A stretch of DNA of 46,501 nucleotides from Candidatus Cloacimonadota bacterium (GCA_028706475.1 JAQWBI010000014.1:1-46501), one strand, 5' to 3'; positions 32,378-41,998 are shown, numbered from the stretch's first letter. Made by a program: numbers and translations. Notes: generated from the sequence alone by a model not told the origin.

Positions 32378-35300
32378 TTACTCCTTGTCTAGAAAGTCGT
32401 GAATACTCAGTATCCTGCCATTTTGGCGGATGTTATCATACAATTTTGTAAAATGAACCGACGCCTTACACAGTGAACTGTTTGCGATCACTATCAGGCG
32501 GTTCCTGGCACGGGACAGGGCAACATTTAGCTTGCGATCCACTCTGCCGTCAGAGCTCAGAGATTGAAGGCTCCGCAGTCCCATGGTGTTTCGAATGGGA
32601 AAACACAGGATGATGCTGTCTCGCTCCGAGCCCTGATATCGCTCAACCGTGTCTATGCTGATATCTTTGATTTCCTGCCGCAAAGCGTGGATCATCAATC
32701 TGTAGGGTGCTACAATGCCCAGATCTTTCTGGAGATCATTTACCAGGCCGGCTTTGCGGTACAGATCCACCAACTTCACTATAGCTTTGGTTTGCAGAGG
32801 ATCATAATAGTCATGAGGAGAGGGTGGGCATTCCAACCACAACAATCTGGTATCGATCTCCTCGGGTAGCAAACCGGTCTCCAATACCGCGCTTTGCTCT
32901 TTTAGGGACGCCCGCAAGCGGTTTTCGTAGTAGTGAGATACCAAAGCAGCGATCTCATTATGCATACGGTAGTGTCCGGTCAGCATTTCCAGATGCTTTT
33001 GCCAAGCCTTTTTATGGTAGAGCCTGAAGAGACGTTCCATCAAAGATTGATTGATATTATTATACTCCAACTCCTGTATAACTTCAGACTCAAAATGAAA
33101 ACTGAGAGATTCCTGCATGGAGATGGCCGGAAGCTGGTTTTGGTCTCCGATCAGGATGGTCTTCGGAGCCATTGTTACTAATCCCAGGATCGAGCTTTCC
33201 AATATCTGAGATGCTTCATCCACAATGATCTCATCAAGCCCGGTCAAGCGCGTGAGATCCCGAATCCAGGCATTGGCACTTTGCACTGTAGCTACAAAAA
33301 TCCGATTTTGTCTCAAAAGATGGTCAATCTCCTGATACCGTTTGTCGTGAATCAGGTTTTCGAGGAGTTCATCTTCGATATTCTGGGAGTTTCCGGTGCG
33401 TATGAAAGGTACATTCCGGGCCTTGAGGCACATGCATATCTCGTCCACGGCACGATTGGTAAAGCTGAGCACCATCAGCGTCTTCTTCGTATTCTTGAAG
33501 AATCGCTCAGTATAATTGCCGATCAAACCCGAGGTTTTACCCGTTCCGGGAGGACCTTGAACGATAAAGAGTTCACGAGCAGCCTGCATTCGAGCTAATA
33601 TGGATTCTCTTTCATCTTTGGGGCAGTCCACATCGATGGCTGCAGGCTCACGAATGCCTAAAAACAGGTCCCTGGTGCTGATCTCGCTCTCCAGGAAAGT
33701 GGTTAGTGCTGAGAGCGGACCATAGAGATAGGACTCCAGCATATCGTGTTCCAGAGACCATGAGCTCTGGGGATTGAAGCGTCGTTTGATACCTCCGCGA
33801 ATTCTTAAACACAGATTGTCCTTATCCATACGGGTGATCACACCGCGAATGATTTCCTGTTTATCCACTCTTTTGTGTTCTTCGTAAAACACCACTATGT
33901 CGCCCTGGCGAAAATCCGATATCCCGGGGTCTTCGCTGTAGCTCAATTTGATTTCGCGCTGATTGGAATCCTCAATATGCAGACCCTTGATTATCTTGCC
34001 TTGCTTTTCCACCGGAGACAATCTCCACAGGGCATTGTGCCCGTATTGAGCTTCGCTATTCGCAGCGCCAGTCTTCACATACCAAATCTCCCGTATCACG
34101 CGCTTCACTTGTTCGCAAAACCATTCATACTCAAAATCTCTGATACTATTCTTCAGCCGTTTGAAACGTTGCAGAGCTTCTGCGCTGAAGACACTGTAGG
34201 TCTTTTCATCCTGCTTTGCCAGCCAGTCAAAGAAGATGCGAGGATTTTCACTGAGAAGATGCATTATTCCCACTATTCTATTGCGACAATGCATCAAATT
34301 CTGTTCCAAAAGAGGTATATTGGCTACATTCCGCAAAGGTTTGTCCATGCTGGCAGAATAGAAGATTGAGCTGGATCCCAAGTTGCCTGCGCCATAAGCG
34401 CAACGGATAATCATATTGTAGGCCACAACCTGATATAACTGATTAGGCCAAACATCATTGGGATGAGCTTTGCCGCTCTTTAGCTCTACAATATTGTATT
34501 TTCCTTTGTTTTTGTAGAGCAGATCCAATCTTCCCTGTAGTCCGTATGCGGGACATAAGAAAGACGGTTCCAATAGCAGGTCATCTTCGGGAACATCGGC
34601 ACAGAAAGCTCTTACCGTTTGCAGATGGCCGATTTCGATCTCACGATAGATTTCCATAGCGCAGTTTTGTCCCAAAGCCACCATTGGTATTGGCATCTGA
34701 GACAATCCACACTTAAAGAGGTCAAGATAATCCAGATCAGGTTGATGGATCAGTTCGTCGAAGATACTGTTTACCATCCGGCCTAGAAGCATGCTTTCGG
34801 AGCTTGCTTCTCCAAACAGGCGATTCAATACATAAAGCTCTGGCGCAGATTTGTCTTTATCCATACATTCAGCAATGGAAGAGGCATCGATCAAGAAGTC
34901 CGGTTCCAATACCACGATGCTGCGAGGATTATCTACATAGAAATTGGCTTTTCCCGCTACTTCACTCAGTTCCAGACAATGCAAGTTTGCATAAGGCCAT
35001 AAGCTGGGCATCAAGGAACTGAATTTGGCTTTCTCCGGATGCTTGCTGTCATCCCGCAGAAGGATGCTTACCTCTTCGTTATCTTCGTTGATGGCTTGTA
35101 TTTCCAGCCCGGCAATACTAGCCCCGGACATATAGAATTGATGGCTTTTCAATATGCAGTGGAAACTGTGTTTCTTACTATGGCTATGTCTGGGAAGTTC
35201 CGGAGCGTCTTTTACCACATCTTCAAGGAGAGGATAGCTAAGCTCTGGACACACAAACTTCAATAGCTCATAGATGCTTTTGGCGCCTGCAATTACTGCA

Positions 35301-35584
35301 CCAGCAGGTATCTCGGCAATTTCTTCATGAGCTGCTCTATTGGCCAATATCCGAAGTGTGTTCAGCCGTCTTACCAACTCCGCTGGGACGTCGTTGTTAT
35401 CGTGAAAGTATTGCATGCGGGCAAAGAGCCCGTTGAATACCAAAGGTACGTTCATAAGCAGTTCTTTATATATGTGTTCCAGTAGTTTGCGCTGAAACAC
35501 CAGTAAGGCACCTTCACCGCCCTCAGGACTGAGGATATTATGCAGTCTTTCAGCCAGTTCCAGGGCTTTTTCTTTGTCTATCAT
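32378..35584 (-). CDS. Dna2-like nuclease-helicase fusion (superfamily 1) with DUF4145-like N-terminus
   Basis: 1068 residues. Residues 1-120 are helical and end in LRILANRAAHEEI, resembling the RNxAAHE motif of DUF4145/HEPN-like domains. Residues about 330-400 hold a PD-(D/E)xK nuclease of the Dna2/Cas4 type: D354 (GRLDLLY) and E367-x-K369 (IVELKSGK). The C-terminal half is an SF1 helicase of the Dna2/NAM7/UPF1 group: Walker A GPPGTGKT at 677-684, Walker B VDEASQ with D789/E790, GDQNQLPAIS, the TVERYQGSERDSIILCF motif and ALSRARNRLIVI near the end. It should unwind and cleave DNA (or RNA) ends. A repair, replication or defence role cannot be decided from sequence. Its ATG overlaps the ftsY stop (ATGA). 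Confidence 0.85.
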   Translation of the reverse strand: MIDKEKALELAERLHNILSPEGGEGALLVFQRKLLEHIYKELLMNVPLVFNGLFARMQYFHDNNDVPAELVRRLNTLRILANRAAHEEIAEIPAGAVIAGAKSIYELLKFVCPELSYPLLEDVVKDAPELPRHSHSKKHSFHCILKSHQFYMSGASIAGLEIQAINEDNEEVSILLRDDSKHPEKAKFSSLMPSLWPYANLHCLELSEVAGKANFYVDNPRSIVVLEPDFLIDASSIAECMDKDKSAPELYVLNRLFGEASSESMLLGRMVNSIFDELIHQPDLDYLDLFKCGLSQMPIPMVALGQNCAMEIYREIEIGHLQTVRAFCADVPEDDLLLEPSFLCPAYGLQGRLDLLYKNKGKYNIVELKSGKAHPNDVWPNQLYQVVAYNMIIRCAYGAGNLGSSSIFYSASMDKPLRNVANIPLLEQNLMHCRNRIVGIMHLLSENPRIFFDWLAKQDEKTYSVFSAEALQRFKRLKNSIRDFEYEWFCEQVKRVIREIWYVKTGAANSEAQYGHNALWRLSPVEKQGKIIKGLHIEDSNQREIKLSYSEDPGISDFRQGDIVVFYEEHKRVDKQEIIRGVITRMDKDNLCLRIRGGIKRRFNPQSSWSLEHDMLESYLYGPLSALTTFLESEISTRDLFLGIREPAAIDVDCPKDERESILARMQAARELFIVQGPPGTGKTSGLIGNYTERFFKNTKKTLMVLSFTNRAVDEICMCLKARNVPFIRTGNSQNIEDELLENLIHDKRYQEIDHLLRQNRIFVATVQSANAWIRDLTRLTGLDEIIVDEASQILESSILGLVTMAPKTILIGDQNQLPAISMQESLSFHFESEVIQELEYNNINQSLMERLFRLYHKKAWQKHLEMLTGHYRMHNEIAALVSHYYENRLRASLKEQSAVLETGLLPEEIDTRLLWLECPPSPHDYYDPLQTKAIVKLVDLYRKAGLVNDLQKDLGIVAPYRLMIHALRQEIKDISIDTVERYQGSERDSIILCFPIRNTMGLRSLQSLSSDGRVDRKLNVALSRARNRLIVIANSSLCKASVHFTKLYDNIRQNGRILSIHDFLDKE

Positions 35585-36531
35585 TCAGCTTCGGGCTCGG
35601 CTTCCTTTGAAAAAAAGGCTTTTACAAAACGCACGGCATGGAAATTCTCGATGTCGTCGATCTGTTCACCTACTCCCAGTAAACGCACAGGAATCTCCAG
35701 GTTTTCTTTGATGTTGAAGATGATCCCACCTTTTGCGGTACCATCGAACTTTGTGAGGGCAATACCGGTAAGCTTGATGGACTCGTTGAAGTGTTTTGCT
35801 TGCGAGATTGCGTTTTGCCCGGTAGTGCTATCTACCACCAGAATGGTCTCATGAGGGGCATCCGGACAAGCTTTCTTGATGACCCGATCAATCTTTTGCA
35901 GCTCTTTCATCAGGCGGTCTTTGGTGTGTTGCCGGCCTGCAGTATCGATCAGCACGATGTCAAACTTCTTTGCCACTGCTGATGCTACACCGTCGTATAT
36001 CACAGAAGCGGGATCCCGTTCCGGTTCCGAGCGCATAATTTCTACACCAGCGCGCTCTGCCCAGATGGCCACCTGCTCTATAGCTGCTGCGCGGAAGGTA
36101 TCTCCGGCAATTATCAAAACCTTCTTTCCGGCTTTTGCAAAAAGATTCGCTACCTTGCCTATAGTGGTGGTCTTCCCTGTCCCGTTAACTCCCACAAATG
36201 CTATCACATAGGGTTGTAGGGCAGGAGTATTAAAGAAGTCTCTCTCCTCCTCAATGTCTTTGAACAAGATATTCTGCATGATATCCACCAGGTAGATTTG
36301 TACTACTTCAGGATCAGTTATCTTGTCTTCCTTCACTTCTTTCCGCAGACTCGAAATGATCTTTTCCGCCATCATAGTGCCTGTATCGTTTTTGATTAGT
36401 ATCTCTTCCAGTTCGTCATATAGTTCGTCGTCTATAACACCGCGAACACGCACGGTCTCCGCGATTTTATCGATAAAGCCGGATTTGGATTTTGTGAGTT
36501 TGTCCCTTAGGCTTTTTAGTTTACTGAGCAT
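35581..36531 (-). CDS. ftsY: Signal recognition particle receptor FtsY
   Basis: A 316-residue SRP-type GTPase that receives Ffh-ribosome complexes at the membrane. The NG domain shows GVNGTGKTTTIGKVA (G1), DTFRAAAIEQV, DTAGRQHTKDRLM (G3), LTKFDGTAKGG (G4) and GVGEQIDDI. The acidic A domain of E. coli is missing, as in many bacteria, so membrane contact would rely on the short N-terminal helix. GGAGA lies six bases before the ATG. It is the first gene of the minus-strand unit and is divergent from the membrane protein at 36679. Confidence 0.96.
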   Translation of the reverse strand: MLSKLKSLRDKLTKSKSGFIDKIAETVRVRGVIDDELYDELEEILIKNDTGTMMAEKIISSLRKEVKEDKITDPEVVQIYLVDIMQNILFKDIEEERDFFNTPALQPYVIAFVGVNGTGKTTTIGKVANLFAKAGKKVLIIAGDTFRAAAIEQVAIWAERAGVEIMRSEPERDPASVIYDGVASAVAKKFDIVLIDTAGRQHTKDRLMKELQKIDRVIKKACPDAPHETILVVDSTTGQNAISQAKHFNESIKLTGIALTKFDGTAKGGIIFNIKENLEIPVRLLGVGEQIDDIENFHAVRFVKAFFSKEAEPEAE

Positions 36532-36678
36532 CAGATTTCTCCATTTTCTGCGTGATTATCATTGACATAATGATCATGTGAGATAAGTTTGCAATACTGG
36601 CTGGGACGTCAATGAAAATTGTTTATGCTGTATTCATAGCACACAGCCACACAGAATTTGATTAACAATGAGGAATAC

Positions 36679-37263
36679 ATGAACAGATTTAGAATGCAAT
36701 ACTTGCTAGTCATCTTGTTCCCAGTATTGGGAGCCTTGCTGGGCAGTTTACTTTACAAAGAACAGATCAGCACAAAGGGTCTTAGTTTGGTACATATCGC
36801 TGTTGCTGCTGCTTTTTTGACCGGAGTAATAGCTTTTTTCCAATACTATTTAAAAAGCATCTTGCAATGGGGAGCAGCTATTCTTTTGTCCATACTTTAC
36901 GCAGCAGGCACGCTGGCGATGGTGGATGCTCCACTGAGCATTCTAGCTCTGATCTTGCCCAATCTACTTTTTGCGCTTGTTAGCATCGTGATCGTAAGAT
37001 ACGTGTTCTTCAACAAGTCCATCATCCGCTTGCGCACACTGTTTATGGGTGTGTGCGGCGGTATCATGCTCAGTTTGTATCTTGCTTCGATGTATCTCAT
37101 TTTGAGTATCGAACTCATAGAAGGATTTTGGCAAACTGCCTTTGTTTATGGACTTATTGTCTATGTGTTTTCAGCTTTCGGGATGTCGGTTGCAGATCTG
37201 ATCATCTTGCAATCTGAAGTTCGACAATTGCGTAAAGAGGAAGAAAGCGACGATGCTCAGTGA
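36679..37263 (+). CDS. Six-helix integral membrane protein, unknown function
   Basis: 194 residues from the ATG at 36679, which has GAGG five bases upstream. The frame is open to a TTG at 36658 without a ribosome site. About six hydrophobic helices are evident (for example LLVILFPVLGALLGSLL, VHIAVAAAFLTGVIAFF and LLFALVSIVIVRYVFF), ending in a charged cytoplasmic tail (VRQLRKEEESDDAQ). No family is recognised. Its end overlaps trmB by 11 bases, so it shares that operon. A TTGACA at 36562-36567 may be its -35. The -10 is not clear. Confidence 0.75.
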   Translation: MNRFRMQYLLVILFPVLGALLGSLLYKEQISTKGLSLVHIAVAAAFLTGVIAFFQYYLKSILQWGAAILLSILYAAGTLAMVDAPLSILALILPNLLFALVSIVIVRYVFFNKSIIRLRTLFMGVCGGIMLSLYLASMYLILSIELIEGFWQTAFVYGLIVYVFSAFGMSVADLIILQSEVRQLRKEEESDDAQ

Positions 37264-37858
37264 CCGGGATTTCTTCGTAACAGAGCCTGCCGAAGGGGAC
37301 TTGCTAAACTCTCTGTTTGAAGACGATCATCCCCTATACATAGAGATAGGATCCGGAAAAGGGGAGTTTATTTCCCGCTACCCCATCAGCCACCCTGAAT
37401 GGAACTTCATCGGTATGGAGATGAGCGAAAAACGCATCCGCAATTGTTTGAAAAAGCTCTCCGTGCAGGCAAATCCTAATGTTCGCCTGGTACGCAAGTT
37501 TGTAGATGCCAGCCTTACTCAGCTTTTTAAAGCCTCCAGCATTAGCGGCATCTTTATCCAGCATCCTGATCCCTGGCCCAAACGCAGACATCACCGGCGA
37601 CGCCTGATCCAGCAAGACCTACTGAACGCCATGGCTCATATATTGATCCCCGGAGCGCAGGTACAGATATCAACTGACCACAGTGAATATGCATCCTGGA
37701 TTGTGGAGGAGTTCTTGCAAAATCCTCACTACACCTCTTTGCAGGACGATCCCATCCAATTGCATCCCAATCTGGACGAGCATATTGTTACCTGGTTTGA
37801 AGAAGAACAGCGTAAGCATGGGTACCACCCCTATTTTATGCTTTTCGAACGCATTTGA
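37253..37858 (+). CDS. trmB: tRNA (guanine-N7)-methyltransferase
   Basis: 201 residues. It methylates G46 of tRNA with SAM. The Rossmann motifs are IEIGSGKGEFI and FIGMEMSEKRI. The family signature is IQHPDPWPKRRHHRRR (PDPWPKxRHxKRR type), and STDHSEYASWI follows. The length is typical of the short bacterial form. The ATG lies within the end of the preceding membrane-protein gene, and seven bases separate its stop from the next gene. Confidence 0.94.
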   Translation: MLSDRDFFVTEPAEGDLLNSLFEDDHPLYIEIGSGKGEFISRYPISHPEWNFIGMEMSEKRIRNCLKKLSVQANPNVRLVRKFVDASLTQLFKASSISGIFIQHPDPWPKRRHHRRRLIQQDLLNAMAHILIPGAQVQISTDHSEYASWIVEEFLQNPHYTSLQDDPIQLHPNLDEHIVTWFEEEQRKHGYHPYFMLFERI

Positions 37859-37865
37859 GGTAGAT

Positions 37866-39548
37866 ATGGATTACACATTCAGTTCAAATAAACAAGTAAA
37901 CAAGACTCTGAATCTGGTAGTACAAATAATCACAGACATGGCTGAAGACCAGATCAGGCACATTCAGCAGCTCACGCGAATTGGCCAGTCTCTTTCCAGC
38001 GAGACCGATCTGGACAAGATCTTTGAGATGATTCTGGATGAAGGTATTGCCTTTACCAGAGCGGACGCTGCCACCATCTACAAGGTAAGCGAAGACGCGC
38101 GCTTTTTGGAGTTTGAGCTGGTGTATAATGCAACGCTGAATATGCGTCAAGGAGGCTCAAACGATCCCATTCGCTGGAATCCGGTTCCCCTTTATGACGC
38201 CGATGGCAACAAAGTGATTTCTCACATAGTTTCAGCAGTATATCACAATAAACATAGCCTTTGTTTCGATGATGTGTATCAGGCAACGGAATACGACATC
38301 AGCGGAACCTTGATGAGCGATAAAAGGAACAATTACCGCTGCAAAGCTATGCTTACCATTCCGTTGAAAGACCATGAAGACACCGTGCTCGGAGTAATTC
38401 AATTCATTAACCCCCTGGATGACGAGAATGAGATCATCAGCTTCAGCCCAGAACACAAGACCATGCTCTCCTCCCTATCGTCCCAGGCAGCTATTGCGCT
38501 TTCCAATCGCAAACTAATCGCCAGTTTGGAAGACCTCTTGATGCAATTTATGCGCTCTATCGCAGGAGCTATTGAGAAGAAGAGTAAGTACAGCTCCGAT
38601 CACATCACTCGCGTTGCCTTACTCACAGACATGATTGCCGAAAAGATAAATATCGCAGACAGCGGTCCTTTTGCCCAAATCCATTTCAGCGAAGACCAAC
38701 TGAAAGAGATCTCGATGGCAGGCTGGATGCACGACATCGGCAAGATCATCACCCCAGAATTTGTGATGGATAAGAGTTGCAAGCTGGAACGGATTATGGA
38801 TGGCTTTGCCTTGGTTCAAGCTCGTGCCTTCCATCTCAGAACTCTTATCAAATACCTCGAACTGAAGCTTAGCAAGCAAGACTTTGCCTGCTTTGTGCAA
38901 GATAAACTGGGCTGCGTGGAGCAAGATCCCATTAGTTACATCGATGAGGCAATCGAGTTTATCCGCAAGCTGAATATCGGGGGCGAGTTTGTGCCCGATC
39001 CTGTAATAGCACGCATGGAAGCCCTTGCTGAAATCAACTTTGAATACGAAGGTGAACATTATTATCTCCTGGATGAAACCGATAAGAAAAACCTCAGCAT
39101 CCGCCGCGGTACTCTGAATTCCGAAGAAATCCAGATCATGCGTGCACATGTATCAGTTACCTGGGATATGTTGTCCCAACTAAGCTTCCCAAAGAAGTAT
39201 AGCAATGTTGCATACTATGCGGCTACTCACCATGAAGCTTTGAACGGAAAAGGCTATCCCCAAGGCCTGGAGGCTTTGAAACTGCCCCTACAATCTCGTA
39301 TGATTGCCATTGCAGATATCTTTGAAGCGCTCACTTCTGCAGACAGACCCTACAAAAAAGCCAAAACCCTTTCCGAATCCCTCACCATCATGGCCTTCAT
39401 GGTGAAGGACGGCCATTTGGATGCTGACCTGGTGGATTTCTTTTTGGATAGCGGGCTATATCTGGAATTTGCCAAGGACAGGATGCACTCTTCCCAGATA
39501 GATGACGTAAACATTGCAGCCATCAAGAGCAAATACCATCTTGGCTGA
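37866..39548 (+). CDS. GAF and HD-GYP domain protein, probable cyclic-di-GMP phosphodiesterase
   Basis: 560 residues from the ATG at 37866 with GAGGT five bases upstream. A GAF domain spans about residues 30-215 (LDKIFEMILDEGIAFTRAD...VLGVIQFINP), so activity is likely ligand-controlled. The HD-GYP domain follows, with HITRVALLTDMIAE, H289-D290 (MHDIGKI) and HHEALNGKGYPQG (H455, H456, E457, G463-P465), then IADIFEALTSADRPYK. It should hydrolyse c-di-GMP with a two- or three-metal centre. Two oddities are a roughly 100-residue insertion between the HD and HHE motifs and Asn in place of the Asp of HHExxDGxGYP. It overlaps the dus start. The metal-binding HD pair is intact. Confidence 0.87.
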   Translation: MDYTFSSNKQVNKTLNLVVQIITDMAEDQIRHIQQLTRIGQSLSSETDLDKIFEMILDEGIAFTRADAATIYKVSEDARFLEFELVYNATLNMRQGGSNDPIRWNPVPLYDADGNKVISHIVSAVYHNKHSLCFDDVYQATEYDISGTLMSDKRNNYRCKAMLTIPLKDHEDTVLGVIQFINPLDDENEIISFSPEHKTMLSSLSSQAAIALSNRKLIASLEDLLMQFMRSIAGAIEKKSKYSSDHITRVALLTDMIAEKINIADSGPFAQIHFSEDQLKEISMAGWMHDIGKIITPEFVMDKSCKLERIMDGFALVQARAFHLRTLIKYLELKLSKQDFACFVQDKLGCVEQDPISYIDEAIEFIRKLNIGGEFVPDPVIARMEALAEINFEYEGEHYYLLDETDKKNLSIRRGTLNSEEIQIMRAHVSVTWDMLSQLSFPKKYSNVAYYAATHHEALNGKGYPQGLEALKLPLQSRMIAIADIFEALTSADRPYKKAKTLSESLTIMAFMVKDGHLDADLVDFFLDSGLYLEFAKDRMHSSQIDDVNIAAIKSKYHLG

Positions 39549-40485
39549 CACTCCCCTATATCTGGCTCCCCTAGCAGGCTACACAGACCGTGCCTTTCGC
39601 GAGCTCTGTAAAGACTGGCAGGCTGACTATCTGCTTAGCGAGATGGTGAGTGCAGACGGTTTGATTCGCGACCAGAAGAGAACCCTTGCTTTTGTGCTGT
39701 TTTCAGATAAAGAACGCCCTTACGGTGTACAGATATTTGGCTCGAATCCTTTGGTGATGGCACGAGCAGCCGAAGCCTTACTGCCCTATAAGCCGGATTT
39801 CATCGATATAAATATGGGCTGCCCGGTAAAGAAAGTAGTAAAGAGAGGAGCGGGTTCGGCTCTGATGCAAGCCCCCACTCAGGCATCAGAGATTGTGAAA
39901 GCTGTTAAGTCCGTCACTCAGGGACAGCTCCCCCTTAGCGTCAAGTTTCGTAGCGGATGGGATTCCAGCAACATCAATTACATGGATTTTGGTCTTTTAA
40001 TGCAGGAAAGCGGAGCCGATATCCTCTGCCTTCACCCGCGTACAAGCAAACAGATGTTTTCCGGTCTGAGTAACTGGGAACATATCAAAAATTTAAAACA
40101 AGCCCTTAGCATTCCGCTAATCGGGAATGGCGACATAGACAGCCCTGAGAGTGCCAAACAGATGATAGAGGATACCCATTGCGATGCCATCATGATCGGC
40201 CGCGGTGCTTTGGGACGCCCATGGCTCTTTGCTCAGATCAAGGAATACCTGCGCTACGGCGAGTATAGTCCCATCACAAAGGACAAGCTACTGGATACTG
40301 CCCTGCGCCATATTGACAATGCCCTTGCTTACAAGGAAGAACACCTGGTGGTTCGCGAAATGCGCTCGCAATTGTGTCACTATATCAAAGCCGCACCCGG
40401 AAGCAAGGAGATAAGAGAAAGAATCAACCATGCTCAAAGCGTTTTAGAGCTAAAAGAGCATTTAAGCAGGTGGCTGCGGATTTAG
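39541..40485 (+). CDS. dus: tRNA-dihydrouridine synthase
   Basis: 314 residues from a TTG at 39541 that overlaps the previous stop and gives the family opening (MADTPLYLAPLAGYTDRAF). An upstream TTG at 39514 is possible, and neither has a clear ribosome site. It is an FMN-dependent TIM barrel that reduces uridine in tRNA D-loops. Seen motifs are INMGCPVKKVVKRGAGSALM with active-site C94, SVKFRSGWD, LHPRTSKQMFSG, IGNGDI and MIGRGALGRPW. The start is within the HD-GYP gene, so the two are probably coupled. The stop abuts the dinB stop on the other strand, with no terminator between. Confidence 0.93.
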   Translation: MADTPLYLAPLAGYTDRAFRELCKDWQADYLLSEMVSADGLIRDQKRTLAFVLFSDKERPYGVQIFGSNPLVMARAAEALLPYKPDFIDINMGCPVKKVVKRGAGSALMQAPTQASEIVKAVKSVTQGQLPLSVKFRSGWDSSNINYMDFGLLMQESGADILCLHPRTSKQMFSGLSNWEHIKNLKQALSIPLIGNGDIDSPESAKQMIEDTHCDAIMIGRGALGRPWLFAQIKEYLRYGEYSPITKDKLLDTALRHIDNALAYKEEHLVVREMRSQLCHYIKAAPGSKEIRERINHAQSVLELKEHLSRWLRI

Positions 40486-41577
40486 TTAATCGCCATTTTG
40501 TCCTGCCTTGGAACCAGATAAATCCAGTTCCAATTGATCGTAATCATTTTCACAATCCAGCTTGCCCACTCCCAAGCCTAATAGCCGTACTTTTCGGGAA
40601 GCGTCCCAATTTGCTATCAGTAACTGTTCTGCAAAGCTATAGATTATCTCCTTATCGTTGCTCGGTTCCGGCAAAGTGCTGCTCCGGGTTATCAGTTCGA
40701 AATTTGCATACTTAATCTTTAAGGTAAGACTAGTGCCCTGGATATTCTTATAGCACATTCTGCTGGAGAGTTTATCTGCCAGAGCCCGGATTTTGATGAG
40801 CAGTTCATCCAAATTGCCGATATCTTCATAATAGGTGTTCTCACAACTGATGGACTTTGGTTCCCAATAGGTTACTACATCGCGGTCATCGATGCCCCTC
40901 ACCACATTGTAGTAGAAATGACCGGCCTTACCAAAGTGTTTGACAAGATCCCTAAGACTGCGATCATACAGGTCTTTTCCAGTATTGATCCCCATTTTCC
41001 GCATACGGGCAGCCGTCACTTTCCCGATCCCATGGAATTTGCCGATGGGTAACGCAAATAGGATATCCTGGGCATTTTCTGGGGTGATGATCGCCAATCC
41101 ATCGGGCTTGTTCAGATCCGAGCCGATCTTGGCTAAAAACTTGTTGAAAGAAACTCCAGCACTGCAACTGAGACGGGTTTGCTTCTTCACTTCATCCTTG
41201 ATCATGCGCGCAATCTTTACCGGATCAGCTTCGCCCATTTTATTCTGAGTAACATCCAGATAAGCTTCATCTAGGCTCATCGGCTCCACCATGTCCGTCC
41301 AGGAATGGAATACCTCGCGAATCTGTTTTGAAATCTCGCCATAAAGCTTGAAATGGCTATGCACAAACACTGCCTGAGGACACAGTTTCCAGGCCTGAAA
41401 CGAAGACATCCCGCTATGAACATCATATTTCCGCGCTTCGTAGGAACAAGTGGACACAACTCCCCTGCTGTGAGGCGAACCGCCCACAATCACGCATTTA
41501 CCTTTCAGAGATGGATTTTCACGTATCTCTATGGCGGCAAAATAGGCATCCATATCGATGTGAATGATCTTTTTCAC
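40486..41577 (-). CDS. dinB: DNA polymerase IV (Y-family)
   Basis: A 363-residue error-prone translesion polymerase. Catalytic acids are D8 (HIDMDAYFAAIE), D103 and E104 (MSLDEAYLD), with the aromatic steric gate at Y12/F13. The helix-hairpin-helix (GIGKVTAARMRKMGI) and little-finger domain follow. YDQLELDL near the C-terminus is a plausible beta-clamp-binding motif. Translation starts at GTG without a visible ribosome site. TTGACT about 30 bases upstream may be the -35. No operator was recognised that would prove SOS control. Confidence 0.95.
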   Translation of the reverse strand: MKKIIHIDMDAYFAAIEIRENPSLKGKCVIVGGSPHSRGVVSTCSYEARKYDVHSGMSSFQAWKLCPQAVFVHSHFKLYGEISKQIREVFHSWTDMVEPMSLDEAYLDVTQNKMGEADPVKIARMIKDEVKKQTRLSCSAGVSFNKFLAKIGSDLNKPDGLAIITPENAQDILFALPIGKFHGIGKVTAARMRKMGINTGKDLYDRSLRDLVKHFGKAGHFYYNVVRGIDDRDVVTYWEPKSISCENTYYEDIGNLDELLIKIRALADKLSSRMCYKNIQGTSLTLKIKYANFELITRSSTLPEPSNDKEIIYSFAEQLLIANWDASRKVRLLGLGVGKLDCENDYDQLELDLSGSKAGQNGD

Positions 41578-41719
41578 GAGAACAAATGAGCGTTGACCAC
41601 GAAAAAAGTCAAGTATAAAGGGATTCCCGGATTGTTACGTGGCACAATTCTGACAACTGCCAACAAGGCAATACTGCATTCACTTCGGACTGCTCTTGCG
41701 AACCATACCCTGAATCTCA

Positions 41720-41820
41720 TTGAGTGCCGAAGTAGATATAAAGGCGTTATAAAGCTGTCGTCACTCGATGATCACTCGATTATATGTACTTCAAAACCGG
41801 ATGGAGCACAGAGAGAAGAT
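41720..41820. repeat. Palindromic intergenic repeat, copy D
   Basis: GAGTGCCGAAGTAGATATAA, the central TCACTCGATGATCACTCGA, and TTATATGTACTTCAAAACCG follow the same order and spacing as copy A (GTGCCGAAGTAGATAT, TCACTCGATGAT, TTATATCTGCTTTAGCACG). Confidence 0.7.
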
Positions 41821-41901
41821 AGTTACTGTACACGCAGCTCTTCAAAATATCATTTATATCGGTTAACCTACTGAATTCCTTTTTTTTTACGCATATTCTA
41901 T

Positions 41902-41929
41902 TTGACATCTGTGTAGTACATTGTATCTT
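41902..41929 (+). promoter_or_regulatory. Possible promoter of the lipoprotein gene
   Basis: TTGACA (41902-41907) and TATCTT (41924-41929) are 16 bases apart. A perfect TATAAT at 41936-41941 follows but is 28 bases from that -35, so which -10 is used is uncertain. Confidence 0.5.
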
Positions 41930-41998
41930 ATGTTGTATAATATGCAGAGATATTGATATCAGATGTATCAAAAACCCAAAAAAAAGGAAAAACAAGTG

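Larger units (their letters stand above)
41578..41998. other. Divergent intergenic region between dinB and the lipoprotein gene
   Basis: No gene. It contains the dinB leader, palindromic repeat D (41720-41820), a T-rich run, and the promoter region of the lipoprotein gene. Confidence 0.55.

Noticed and set aside
32378-36531. Interpretation of the nuclease-helicase locus as a defence island
   Set aside because: Neighbours (ftsY, secDF, trmB, dus) are housekeeping and no second defence gene or mobility gene is adjacent. I kept it as an interesting pair, not as a defence call.
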